NCBI GenBank assembly: GCA_019059635.1
Contig: JAGVRJ010000012.1
Coordinates: 434,001 to 498,000, forward strand
Reading direction: 5' to 3'
Length of the DNA: 64,000 nt
Source: Proales similis
Lineage: Eukaryota > Rotifera > Eurotatoria > Ploima > Proalidae
Part shown: piece after piece, positions 1-10,224 of the stretch
How the letters are laid out: the number at the start of each line of letters is the position of its first letter
Numbering within the stretch: the stretch's first letter is position 1
Program-made: the position numbers and the translations under genes
Notes under the pieces: model-generated
Seen by the model: the letters and a program-made list of their open reading frames with translations, nothing else
What the model was told of the DNA's origin: nothing
Database searches by the model: none

Positions 1-91
1 CTCCGTAGCCGAGCGCCTTCACCTCGAACGGTTGTAAATATCGAGCAAAACAGAAGCGGCGAATCTCCTGGGGCAACGCTTAATTCGCTCA

Positions 92-97
92 TTTATT
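92..97 (-). terminator. Candidate poly(A) signal of PAAF1
   Basis: An AATAAA hexamer on the minus strand about 90 nt after the PAAF1 stop codon. Confidence 0.5.
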
Positions 98-186
98 GTG
101 TCAGTCGCTCGCTATTTAGATTTCGGATGACAGAGCTCACCAAAAAATGAATAAAAACCAAAACGCGAGAGGCAAGGAGAAATGTC

Positions 187-1892
187 TCAAGCAGCTGGGT
201 CATCGTCTCGATTGTATTTGCGAATTAGACCGTCGCGACAGGCGGTGAATATGTGCGATCTATTAGCGCAAGCGGCGTAGATAGGCTCAATGTCTGACCC
301 GGTTAACTCGAGCGTGCAAGCGCGTCTTGTTCGTATAAAGCAGGATCCGTCGGCTAATAGTGAATAAAAGTCAATTTTCAAATTAGACACGCAATGTGCG
401 TTGGAACGCTGCTTACCGCTCGTTGCGAGCACAGACTGCTCTGCTTGCTTGTCGAGTTTGTTCACCGATAGTATGCTCATGCGCAGCTCATTGCACCGTT
501 CGATTTGGCCGCTGAATGACGTAATTTAGAGATCGGAACGAGAGCTCTGTCAAATTTCTGAGCCGGAAGAGGCAGCAAATCGGAAAGTACTTGAAAATGT
601 CAAGCTCGACAAGGTATCCGTCCTGGGTGCCACACACTACTTTGGTCTCGTCAATGAAGCAGCAGCAGTTTACTGCGCTGCCACAATTAATTTGCGCGAT
701 CTAATTGAGTCACTCCTGGCGTGCGGCAAACAGCTTAACTCGTTTAGCTTTTGTTTGACAAATGCAAACCTCTTGACGAGAGCCAACTGCCACCACTCGC
801 AGAGTTCCGTCCTCGCAGGCGAGCGCAACTATTTTGTTTTCGGTGCCAATCTCGCGCTCGTCTAAACAAAGCAGTTGATCGAACTTGTCCGAGAGAGGAA
901 AGAGCCGAAGCGAAGGTTCAAACCGATTTGATGAGTCGAATGAGCTGCCGCGACCAAATTCGTCAGCTTGGACTCGGACAGCGTTTGAATAGAGCAGCAG
1001 TTTATTGCGCAGTCGAGCTTGGTCAGCTGAGCGAGTCGTTTCGCTTGACCAACGTCTATGAGGTTGCAGGCGCCGTCACGGCCGCATGAAATAACGTTGC
1101 GACCTCTGTCCACGATCGCCGTGTCGCTGATGCCTGAAATGCGAGCGAAACTTTAGTTGGACTGTGCGGAGGCGAACTGTTTGACGGCAAACCTCGGCTA
1201 TGCGCCGGAATGGTGACTGGACACGAGCCGTCCTCGGCCGACCAAACCTTGAGACAGAAATCGGCCGCGCCACTTAATAGAACGATTCCGGACGGGAAGA
1301 AGCGACACGAGTCTACATCGCTCAAGTGGCCCTCGAGCACTCGACGAACGCGTCCATCGTCAGATTGCCAAATCAAAATGGTGCCGTCGTCTGAGCTGGA
1401 TGCGCCCAGTCCACCCTCAGTCACGTCCAAGCAGAGAACTGGCCGCCTCCTTTGCGTCTTGCGATCGTGGTGAAGCGAGAACTGCATGCAAGGCGCTCTA
1501 AATGTCCACTCGACGCTTGAATCGCCTTCGTACGAAACTCGCACGCTTTTCTGTTTGGATTTCATTCAGTCAATCAGAACAGAGAGTGGCTTCCTTTAAT
1601 CGGGCACCTTTTCGGCTGAGTAGTGGACGACGCGAAACCCGTCGCTTGTGGCCACATTCGATCCTAGGCTGAGTTTGGAGTGGATTGATTCGCCTTAAAC
1701 AAAATGAGAAAGGCGTGTTTGCAATGTTTGCATTCGCTCGTACCAGTTTGCCTCTTCAGCTGAACCCAAAACTCTTCGTCTCTGGCAAAGCGGCTGGAAT
1801 AAGAAGGCAAAAGCTTGAGAAGATGAAGAAGCGAGTTACGCTTTGCAGAGGTCCCAGTCTGATTGAATTAAGAGTCGATTCAGAGCTTGCAT
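187..1892 (-). CDS. PAAF1: PAAF1-like proteasomal ATPase-associated factor (WD40 protein)
   Basis: WD-repeat protein related to PAAF1/Rpn14, a chaperone that binds proteasomal ATPases and controls 19S-20S assembly. I place ten exons: 1840-1892, 1744-1793, 1608-1693, 1193-1550, 924-1133, 770-861, 714-733, 591-677, 417-511 and 187-353, read on the minus strand. They sum to 1218 nt, giving 405 residues (human about 392). The start at 1892 is chosen because its short exon gives an IQSDW motif matching the family N-terminus. Other family signatures are GHLSDVDSCRFFPSG, VDRGRNVISCGRDG, CGTQDGYLVELD, ADGSCF and ACRDGLIRKY at the C-terminus. Introns are mostly 40-63 nt; the longer ones include 79 nt (512-590) and 90 nt (834-923 region excluded, see exon list). 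One exon is only 20 nt (714-733). The ATG lies about 40 bp from the probable poly(A) signal of XPA, the tandem upstream gene. The identity is strong; the smallest exons rest on frame and homology only. Confidence 0.9.
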
Positions 1893-1931
1893 TGGCTTGA
1901 CTTGGCTTTTGAATTTTTCGATTTTCGTGAA

Positions 1932-1937
1932 TTTATT
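1932..1937 (-). terminator. Candidate poly(A) signal of XPA
   Basis: An AATAAA hexamer on the minus strand about 200 nt past the XPA stop and only about 40 bp before the PAAF1 ATG, so little separate promoter space is left for PAAF1. Confidence 0.5.
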
Positions 1938-2134
1938 TATAAAAAAAAAAGAGTGAAATTGCTGTCATTCGGACGAGGTTGCAGAACATTCGGCACATAA
2001 AGTTGGCGGAAAAGAGAGCGGTTTTAAAGCGGAGAGTTGAAATGCAGACCGTCAGAGAAGAAGAGAAAGACGAAAGGAGAGAACGGAAGCCCAGAGAGCG
2101 AGAGGGAGAGAGAGCAAGAGAGAGGGAGGGAGAC

Positions 2135-3206
2135 TCAGAGCTCTTCGTATTCGAACCGGTGCTCACAGGTGCGGCAGAGTTTGAAATAGACGTCGCTCTC
2201 TTGATCGTAATGCTCTTCGCCGTACTCGTGCTGATGAAACTCGGTCAATTTCTTGCTGCCTTGTCGAGCCTGTTTTCTCAGTTCTTAAAAAAAACAGTTT
2301 TAAATTGCTTCATCTTACTAAAGCCGAGCTGAGTACGGCTCACCTTTGATTTTCTTCTCGTAGTTCTTCTGACGCGTCTTGAGCAAGTTGTACGTCTTTA
2401 TCTCTTTTTTCTCTTCGAGTTTCTCATCGCTCTCGTGCACGATCATGGCGCGCTCTTTGCACTGCGACCACAAATAGAGCTTCATCTCGCCAAACTTGTT
2501 GTGCGGATTCTTTTTCACGACGAACTTGAGCGCCGGCTCTCTAAAGTCAAAGTCACAGTCCTTGAGCAGAAACTCTTTTTTGGCGTCCGTTTTGGCGATC
2601 AGCTTGTAATCTTGTCCTTTTTCGACTCTGCGAGCCGATCGGTCTGTGAGTCGAGCGAGGTCGATATCAGGAGCATTTGCGCGCTTACCGGCACGAGTCA
2701 CAGACGTCCAGTGCAAAGTTTATCGACAGATAAGAGTGCGGAAAGCGTTTCCTACAATGTTTACATTCCAAGTATTCGTCGGGCAGCGGCAGAGCTAAGA
2801 GTGCTTAATGAGAGACGTTCAAGAACGGTCACTGCTGCGGCCTTACGTGGCTCTTCGACTATTTTCTGCTCTTTGCGGCGCTCTTCGAACAGATCTTGTT
2901 CGTCAAGAAAGAAACCCGCGCCCGTGTCAATCAGCTTCTTCTCTTCACTCAATTTCGGCCTTGAACGGACGAAGCGGTTTAAGAAAGAATTGACGACCAG
3001 CGAGTTGGTCACGGTTACATTTTGGCCGGAGTGGAAGGCGCGCTGGTGGCCGCTTCTTTATTTCGGCGGATTTCGAGTGCTCTCTTTCGGTTTCGCTCGA
3101 TTCGATCTATTTGCTGCTGAGTGAGTTGCATTGGTTGAGATTCAGCCGACGAGCTGGCATTGAGCTCGGCCGCCTCTGGACTTGACGAATTGGCATCTGA
3201 CCACAT
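2135..3206 (-). CDS. XPA: XPA, DNA damage-binding protein of nucleotide excision repair
   Basis: Scaffold that verifies damage and recruits ERCC1-XPF and RPA in nuclear nucleotide excision repair. Five exons (3019-3206, 2847-2959, 2689-2794, 2344-2627, 2135-2283) sum to 840 nt, giving 279 residues (human 273). Visible family features in order: a basic N-terminal helix ([14 protein letters not shown]); the ERCC1-binding type segment ([11 protein letters not shown]) followed by an acidic stretch; a four-cysteine zinc finger rebuilt across exons (ECKHC ... CDSC); the DNA-binding core ([22 protein letters not shown]); and a C-terminal HQHEYG with two CxxC pairs near the end (CRTC-like), the TFIIH-binding region in known XPA. 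The acceptor at 2627 was chosen over an earlier AG because only it keeps the frame. PAAF1 follows directly on the same strand. Confidence 0.93.
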
Positions 3207-4981
3207 TGATCTTGCAGATCTACGACAATAGTGAGAGGCAGCAGGTCGCCGACTCCAGATTCCGGCCTGTTATGAAACGTTTCGCTCAAGATAATTTGCT
3301 TGTCGACGGGCACACATGGCAAACTAGACCTAACATTGCCGTGCCTCTCATGAGAGAGAGAGAGAGAGCGGGAAAGGCTTGGAACGAACAGAGTCGAGAG
3401 AGAGACGAGAGAGCTAAGTTCACTAGGATTTATTTTGAATTGAGTTAAGACCAATGAAAAGCCAAAAAAAGCAATTTGAAATCTTAGTAACACTCATCTC
3501 TTGGAGGCTAATGAAGACATAATCATGATGATCAAGTTAATGTTGTAGAAGAAGAAGAAGAAGCAGCAAAATGAATTGAAATGAACTAAATTTCAGATTC
3601 GAATCAACTTTGGCGCACACGCTTGTTTGATTGATGTTGGTTTGCTCTCTAGTCTGCATTAAATTTTGGTGTTGGTTTTTGCTTGCCGTCAGGTAGAAAA
3701 GTCGCGAATGGACACGAAGAAGATTATTGATAGTTGCCGACCAATGAACAACAAATGAACGAGAAATAGAGCGATAGAGAGAGAGAACATTTGCAAAACT
3801 AAATGAAGAACGAAGAATCAGAAATGGAGAGAAAGCAGCCGCGGCACTGGCGGCAGCAATAAATAATAATTGTTGATCGGAAAAATGAGAACCGAAAGTG
3901 ACAAGTCGTAAATCATAAATGAGTGTCGTCAAATTGAGTCGAAAGCAAAACGCGCGGTTGCAGCCACTTGGTTTCAATAATTTTTCGAATGAGTTCTTAG
4001 AGAACCATGCGCTTTAGACGGCTGTGTTGTTTGTACACGATTTGGAACAAGAGCAGGAACTTGTGAGAAAGCAAGAGCAAACTGGCTGAACAAATAGAAG
4101 CCGTGTGCCGTGGGTGTGAGTGTGCGAGTGTTAGCTGTAATATAATATAAGCTGTAGTAAGATCAGGATGTTGTCGACTAGGCAGTGACCAATTTGAATT
4201 GAATCGCCAAACGAACGTAGATACACATATCAATCACATCTTTTCAATATTGAACTTTTTGAATATATAGATAAATTTCGAATAGAACGAATAGAACAGA
4301 GAGCGGCGATGGAAATTGGTTCAAGTGGCGAGTGACGCGACAAGTTAAACTGATTCAACAAATGAAAATAGAGAGGACACGAAGAATTGTCAACACAAGC
4401 GATAGAAGAAAAGCGCAAGGACAATTCCGGTCGGTCGGTCTGATTGCTGGTCGCAGTTCTTTCGCTTGCACATGAACGTCGCGTTCACAACTCAAGCGCA
4501 ACATCAAGCGGCCTGCGCGTTCAAATTCTTGAATGCATTCGATTTCAGCATAAGAAAATAATGCCAGAAATCACATAAATCACGTAAAGAGAATGCAGTG
4601 GACATTCGAGATTCGAGAGCATGACCGAGCTCGAGTAGTACAACAAAAAGGGTCCAAGTCAAATAGCTGTGTGAAAAGACCGTAATTGACCTTGATCGGT
4701 GATTCTCTTGGCTGAGTGTCGTCGATTCAATGCATGTCGCCTCTGCGATTTCTTTGGCTTCTATAGTAATGGGGTTTAAAAAAGAAGAAGAAGAAGAAGC
4801 AATAATAATTGCGTGTTGTAATTCAAGTAACACAGTAATAAGTAGTTGAAACGTAGATTCTATCAAGTTGATGATCATGATGAGCTAATTTTGTACGAAC
4901 ATAGAAAGGGTCAAAAAGAGGAGACGAAAAAAAAAAGAGAGAAGAAAGAACTTTGCTGGACGCGATCAGAGCGAGCAACAA
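3207..4981 (-). other. Boule 3' side / XPA 5' side: probable long 3' UTR, no gene
   Basis: About 1.8 kb between the XPA start and the Boule stop. The open frames here are short, rich in Leu/Ser/Phe or simple-sequence codons and show no family motif. The first minus-strand AATAAA after the Boule stop that I find is at 3428-3433, so most of the interval could be a 1.5 kb Boule 3' UTR. GAA/AAG and GA runs occur near 3545-3565, 3350-3370 and 4785-4800. Confidence 0.4.
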
Positions 4982-5875
4982 CTAGTTCATGCCGTTCATT
5001 CCGTTTAGACCGTTCATGCCATTGAAGCCGTTTATTCCGCCCATGTTCATGCCGGCCAGGCTGCTGAGGCCACCGGTAGCTGCGCCCAGTGGCCCGCTGT
5101 GTGGAGGCATGCCTCCGCTGCCGAAGCCGTTCATACTGCCAAAGTTGTGAAGGCTTCCCATCTGCGCGTCAAGGAACTGATTGTTTGACGCGTGTGGATG
5201 ATGCGGATGATGATGAGTCGCATGATGTGGAGGCGCATTGCTCGAGTTCAACGAGCCCATGCTCGCCAGGCCCGATCCAGCCAGGCCGTTGGCGAGCGCA
5301 TGTGGCAGATTGGCGCCCGCCATCGGGTTGCCTGGACCGCCCATCATGCCACCCATGTTGTTCTGGTGGTAATTGTTCATAAAATTCTTCTTGCGAAACG
5401 CGTGTCCGATGTTTAGTTTGTTCTCTTTGAATATCAAGTCTTCCTCTTTGAGACTGAGTACTTTGGCCGCGTCGCTCTCGTTATCGTACGTAACGAAACC
5501 GTATCTACGCAATAGAGTGGCACGAGATTACCAAACCGCCTCTCGACGACAGATTGTCACAGCCTACCCTCTTGAGTTTCCGCGCGGGTCCGTGATGATT
5601 CGCGCGTCTTTTACGTGGCCAAAGTGAGAAAAGTACTCGCGCAGCTCTTCTTGCGAGGCGCTCTGCGGGATGCCACCGACAAATATGCGATTGGGTATGC
5701 GGTACATTGTGTTGTTGCCGCCACCGCCGCCGCCACCGTGGCCCATGCCGACATGGTGGTGTTGTTGTTGGTGATGGTGTTGATGCTGTTGGCCCTGCTG
5801 CTGTTGCTGGGGATGGCCACCAGCAAGGTTGAAACTATGGGGTTGGTTGGCGGTGAACACTTGATGGCCGTACAT
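4982..5875 (-). CDS. boule: Boule/DAZ-family RNA-binding protein
   Basis: Germline translational regulator family with one RRM. Two exons (5568-5875 and 4982-5504) sum to 831 nt, giving 276 residues. The N-terminal 50 residues are rich in Gln/His/Gly. The RRM follows, with RNP2 IFVGGI and RNP1 YGFVTY (rebuilt across the intron), and ends in the DAZ/Boule-like KLNIGHAFRKKN. The rest is a Met/Asn/Gly/His-rich tail of about 145 residues with GMN-type repeats; no clear Tyr-rich DAZ repeat is seen. ATG 5875 is the first Met of the open frame; upstream lies an oligo-U-like stretch. Boule is favoured over Musashi or hnRNP because of the RRM end signature. Cytoplasmic mRNA regulation in the germline is inferred from the family. 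Confidence 0.8.
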
Positions 5876-7019
5876 TTCAATCAAAAAAAGACAAATTAAA
5901 TGCTTAAGATTAGAAATGTGCGATCGTCAAGTAGTTTCAAGTTGATAGGCAACCAAGCCCTGACTCTAACACTCGCTCACCGAGAAGTCACTCTGTTTCT
6001 CTTTCTCTCACTCACACATGCACAGAGGCGCGCAGAGACATTACACATTGAGACGAGAGGTTGTGTGTGAGATCGATTGAGAGAGCGAAGAAATGGCTCG
6101 CACTCGAGCGAGGTTACCGACAAGGAAGAAGATGGCTTATGTGCTGCGCAGCGCAGTACGTAAGCTCGTTGCTTCGTAGTGACTGTGAACGAATGGCGAA
6201 ACGGCCGAGTGAACTTTTTCTTCATAATGCTCGTGTACGTCCATGTTCAGTTTGGGGCCATAGCTTCGTAAACGCAGATTGATTGGATGGAATGCACCCG
6301 GAGCAGACCCGGGTGGGGCAACAGGGGCCGCTGCATGTATTAGAATATGCTAATTCGACGCCATAGCATCCGACTATACTCGTTCGATCAATTGCGCTCC
6401 ACTCGCCCTCCCTCTCTGTGTGCTTCTCTCTCTCCTCTTCGCTCGCTAATAATTCGCTCTTTTCTTCTAATGCGGCTTGGATTCCTATTTATACGTCGCT
6501 CTCCGATTGGGTGCATGCAACAGCAATGTGATGATCACATGGCTTTGCTTAGTTAGATTTTGTGGCTATTAAGCCCTCAATTTATTTGTCTTGACTCTTG
6601 TCGACGCTCTCTGCTTCCGCTTTTTGATGTCTTCTGCGGCTGCTGTTGGTGTTGTTGCTCTTGAACAAGTCTTCAACAGAGGAATCTCAGCGAGTCTCCA
6701 AAAGAGGAGAAGAATCAAGAGACTTTTGGCGACCAATGGCGTCACTTGTGTCGACAGGCATCAGTCAGTCAATAAAAAATTAGAAAAGAGACGCAATCTC
6801 CTGGAGAAGACAATTAATCAAGGCCGAAATAACAAAAGCGATTCGAGTGCAAAAACGATGGTTATAGTAATTTATTGAACAAGAACATGAATAAACTCCA
6901 ACGTGAAGGAATAAATGGGCGTCGACGGTCGGTCACTGGATATTAACTCGAAACATTTGATATAATGACGACGGTCTCGGCATTGAGTTCAAAGAGAGAG
7001 AGAGACCTAGCTGGCGGCT
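5876..7019. other. Spacer between Boule and NIM1K
   Basis: Boule 5' flank plus NIM1K 3' flank. A minus-strand AATAAA at 6871-6876 gives NIM1K a 3' UTR of about 145 nt. The rest holds CT/GA-rich stretches and no convincing coding frame. Confidence 0.4.
6871..6876 (-). terminator. Candidate poly(A) signal of NIM1K
   Basis: AATAAA on the minus strand about 145 nt after the NIM1K stop. Confidence 0.45.
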
Positions 7020-8946
7020 CTAGAGGAGAGTGCAGAGCTTTGAGCTTTGTTTCATCGCATCTCCTCCTGCCGACCTTGACTGATTTACAGATCTGTCCTT
7101 GGTCTGGTAGCCAGCCGAGCGGCTCTGCTGTTTTTGACGCAGACTGGCCGCAGGCGACATGGACCGTCTCTCCCTTGTCGTCAAGCTCAAGCGAGTCGAG
7201 TTCCTCTCTTGAGCAGGACGTAGGCCGGCAGCCGTGTAGACACCGTCGTTCTGCTGACTATTCAAACGAACAAAGACGCTCTTTTGACTCTTGGGACCGG
7301 CGAACAGGTCTTGATTCTCTTTGAGAGCGCCGTTGCCCATTTGCGGCTTGTGCGCGTCGACTTGAATAGACGGAGGAGCGTTCACGTTCTCTCTGCTCGC
7401 CAATTGCACGGCCTTGGCTTCGCAAAAGGCGGCCGAGTCGGTGCTCTCCAGCGACTCGTGTCTCAGATTCATTTTGCGCGTGCGCTCGGCAAACTCAAAG
7501 CGCGGCTCGTTTCGCATCCGCTTCTCCATTATGTGAAACACAATTCGATAGGTGCCGTTTATCGACTGCTTCACGCTGTTTGTCAAGTAAGCTGGACTGT
7601 AGCGGTGTGTGTTGTGCAACGGATTCTCCGCGCGGCTTATCTCTTGCCGACACTTGCTGCTCAACAGCGACCGCATGAACGTGTTGGCTTCTTCGCCATT
7701 CAGCCGCGCCACATAAGAGTCAACGGACGGCTCGCTCAGATTGCTGCTCACCAAGTGGTTCATGGTGATGCCCAGTCTCTCCAAATATTTACAAGTTAAA
7801 AGCTCCTCCTCGCTGCGCTCGCTCGGCTTGGCAAGTGGATTCAGCTGAAACTGAAGCAGCTCATTGTCGGACCTCTCGCCGTCCAGCCAGGCCGACTCTT
7901 TGATCTCGGGCAAAGAGAAGCGATCGACTGCAATCGGTTTGAGTATGCCTCTGATGAGGACTTGACACGAGCTGGAAACGCTCGATGGAATGGTGTAGTC
8001 GCCGTTTAATATGAACCGTTTGAGCTTGCTCACAGTCTCTGCTCTGAACGGCATGAAGCCGGTCACCATGAAGTAGAGGACCACGCCAAGTGCCCAAATG
8101 TCAACGTAAATGCCAACGTAGTTGTCGTCCTTGAACAGCTCTGGGGCTGCGTACGGAGGGCTAGAAAGAAAAAAGACGACGAGCCGAGTAGGTTGAATTT
8201 TGAAGCGCGTGCCATAGACAAATGAGCACCAACCTGCCACAATAAGTGTTGAGCAGCTTGTCACGGCTGGCTTCAATGCTGAATCCGAAATCGCCGACCT
8301 TGATCATCACCGGACTCATTGATGCGAACAAAATGTTCTCGGCCTTTAGATCGCGATGGACAATGTTGCGCGAATGCATGTGATCCAGCGCGGCCACAAT
8401 TTGCCCGAATATCACTCGGCTCTCTTGCTCGTCTATTTTGCCGTACTCGTTTATGCGAGTGTAGAGCTCGCCGATGGGCGCGTACTCCATGCAGATGAAT
8501 AGCCGCGTGGGCTGATGGATCACCTCGTACAGGCGAATGATGTTGGGATGGTGCAGCTTCTGCATGGTCGAAATCTCTCTGAGCAGCAGACGCTGAGTGT
8601 TGGCGTCCAGCTTGGTCTTGTTCAGTATCTTGATGGCCACCGTCTCCTCGGTCAGCAGATGCTTGGCGATTCTTACTTGCGAAAAATTGCCGCTGCCGAT
8701 CTCGTGTCTAATGTGATAGAAGCCGATCACTCGGTCGATGTTGTAATCGCGATGCGCACTCGAGCTCGACTCGAGCTCAAACAGCAGCCGCTCCAACTTG
8801 CTTCCGTTCTGCATCAACAGACCTCGTCTGGTCTCCAAGCTCACTTGTCTGGCCTTGCCCAAGCTGGCCTGATTGCTGTTCAGTGTGTGCGAGTTCTGCT
8901 TTCTTAAATGCTCGTCGCCTGTGTAGGCCAGCATCTGGGTCATCAT
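7020..8946 (-). CDS. NIM1K: NIM1-type AMPK-related serine/threonine kinase
   Basis: Member of the AMPK-related kinase family. Two exons (8234-8946 and 7020-8160) sum to 1854 nt, giving 617 residues. The kinase domain starts at about residue 75: glycine loop GSGNFS, catalytic lysine in VAIKIL, HRDLKAEN loop, DFGFS metal site, and a T-loop LNTYCGSPPYAAPE formed across the intron, with the Thr that LKB1 phosphorylates in this family. The segment YVDIWALGVVLYFMVTGFMP and a PFRAETVSKLK stretch are characteristic of NIM1. The C-terminal half after about residue 340 is unrecognised, Ser/Arg-rich and longer than in the human protein. Upstream on the same strand is the REX1BD-like gene, 443 bp away. 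Confidence 0.9.
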
Positions 8947-9388
8947 TCTTCTCTTATTTCCTCTTTTTTCTTTTTGCTTTTTGCCCTTTTAATGCTGCTG
9001 CGGCAAAAACACCGACTCGGCTGGTTTTCAGTTAAAGCAAATTAAAACCATTCTAAACAAGTGTAAGTTGATAAATTAGCTCTCTTTTTCACTTGAACAA
9101 AAATAAGCGCCCAGGTAAACAAACATTCGCACACACACACACACAAAGAGAGTTGGGCGCACAAAAGCGAACAATCGCAGCAAGAAATTCAATTAAACGC
9201 AAGAGCAAAGAATGGAGGCCGCCCGCCAAGTCAAGTCGGAGTGTGATGGCGCTATTGTCGAGACTACAAGAAAGTAGCAAGCTAGCAATCGTGGAAGTGA
9301 ATAATAATAATAATATGCTTGAATTAAGAGTGCTGCTCAATTAGAAAGTAATGATCGTCATCAAGTTTATTCTCAAAATCAGACGGTT
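8947..9388. other. Spacer between NIM1K and REX1BD-like gene
   Basis: About 440 bp holding an (AC)n run near 9129-9145 and the REX1BD poly(A) hexamer at 9366-9371. I see no gene. It probably carries the NIM1K promoter. Confidence 0.4.
9366..9371 (-). terminator. Candidate poly(A) signal of the REX1BD-like gene
   Basis: Minus-strand AATAAA 18 nt past the stop codon at 9389. Confidence 0.5.
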
Positions 9389-10221
9389 TCAATCGAACAT
9401 TTCATAGCGCAGCTCTTCTAAACACTCGTTTATGCGCTCCTTGATTCCATTTAGCCTGTTTTTGTTCGCAGTTAGAATAGAGCTGAAGCGAAAGAAAAGC
9501 GGCACAAAATAGAAAAAAAAATCGCCAAACTGATGATCGCCCTGAAACAAAAGAACGAAAGATTTACTCTTTGCGGTAGTTGCTCAAGCGACTCTGCAGC
9601 ACGAGCTCAAACTCGTCCGTGTAGGCAAGCTTCTCTAATCTTTCCTGCTCACAGACACAGGCCTCGAGAGTCTTGAAGGTCGAACACAAACGATAGAGAT
9701 TAACGAATTGAGATTTTCAGACAGAGAAAGAGAGAGGGAGGTGTCAATCAGGAGAAAAAGTTGTTTACAATTTTGAGCTTTTGCGCCTCGTTCTGCTGGA
9801 GGGCGTCGATGAGCTCATGTATGCGCTTCATGCCATACATGTCGGCGGAGAATTTGAGCTTAATCTCAATTATCTGCTTTGAAATCTCATTCATTCTATC
9901 GCTCATGGACTTGCACATTTGCTTGAGCCTGGCCAAGTCGAAATTAGGCGCGTCGAGCAAGTACTCCTTGAAGCCGGTGTCGAACTCGGCAAACAGGCGC
10001 ACCCGGCTTTCCTGCATGCGGAACACCTCTCTAATCTGCTTGTTCACCTCCTCTCTCATCATGGGTGTCGGCAGGCGCTCTTCCTTCCTTTTCTTTAAAT
10101 CAAGGCCTTATTGAGCTCATTTCTCAACACCTGCTCCCATTAGCACGCGCAGATTCATTACCTCATTCAGATCGCCACGGCTGGCCAGCTCAATGTTCAC
10201 TTCGTTTGGCTTGGCTGTCAT
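9389..10221 (-). CDS. REX1BD: REX1BD-like protein (Rex1-B domain)
   Basis: Small helical protein resembling the Rex1-B domain family, whose algal founder was described as required for excision repair; its biochemical role is not known to me. Four exons (10162-10221, 9769-10092, 9568-9671, 9389-9482) sum to 582 nt, giving 193 residues. The diagnostic part is a helix with FRMQESRVRLFAEFDTGF and KEYL, followed by DAPNFDLARLKQMC and SKQIIEIK, matching the family pattern of an F-x-x-Q-E-x-R-V helix and an F-x-G-x-x-x-Y-L. The C-terminus is a further coiled-coil-like segment that only appears when the GA/GTAAAT donor at 9567 is used; otherwise translation would stop there at once. A second ATG lies one codon upstream (10224). 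Family call is moderate, gene structure good. Confidence 0.68.
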
Positions 10222-10224
10222 CAT

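Noticed and set aside
3537-4878. Several minus-strand frames of 60-146 codons
   Set aside because: Leu/Ser/Phe-rich low complexity, no splice-consistent extension, within the presumed Boule 3' UTR.
7284-7799. 171-codon plus-strand frame
   Set aside because: Antisense shadow of the NIM1K coding exon.
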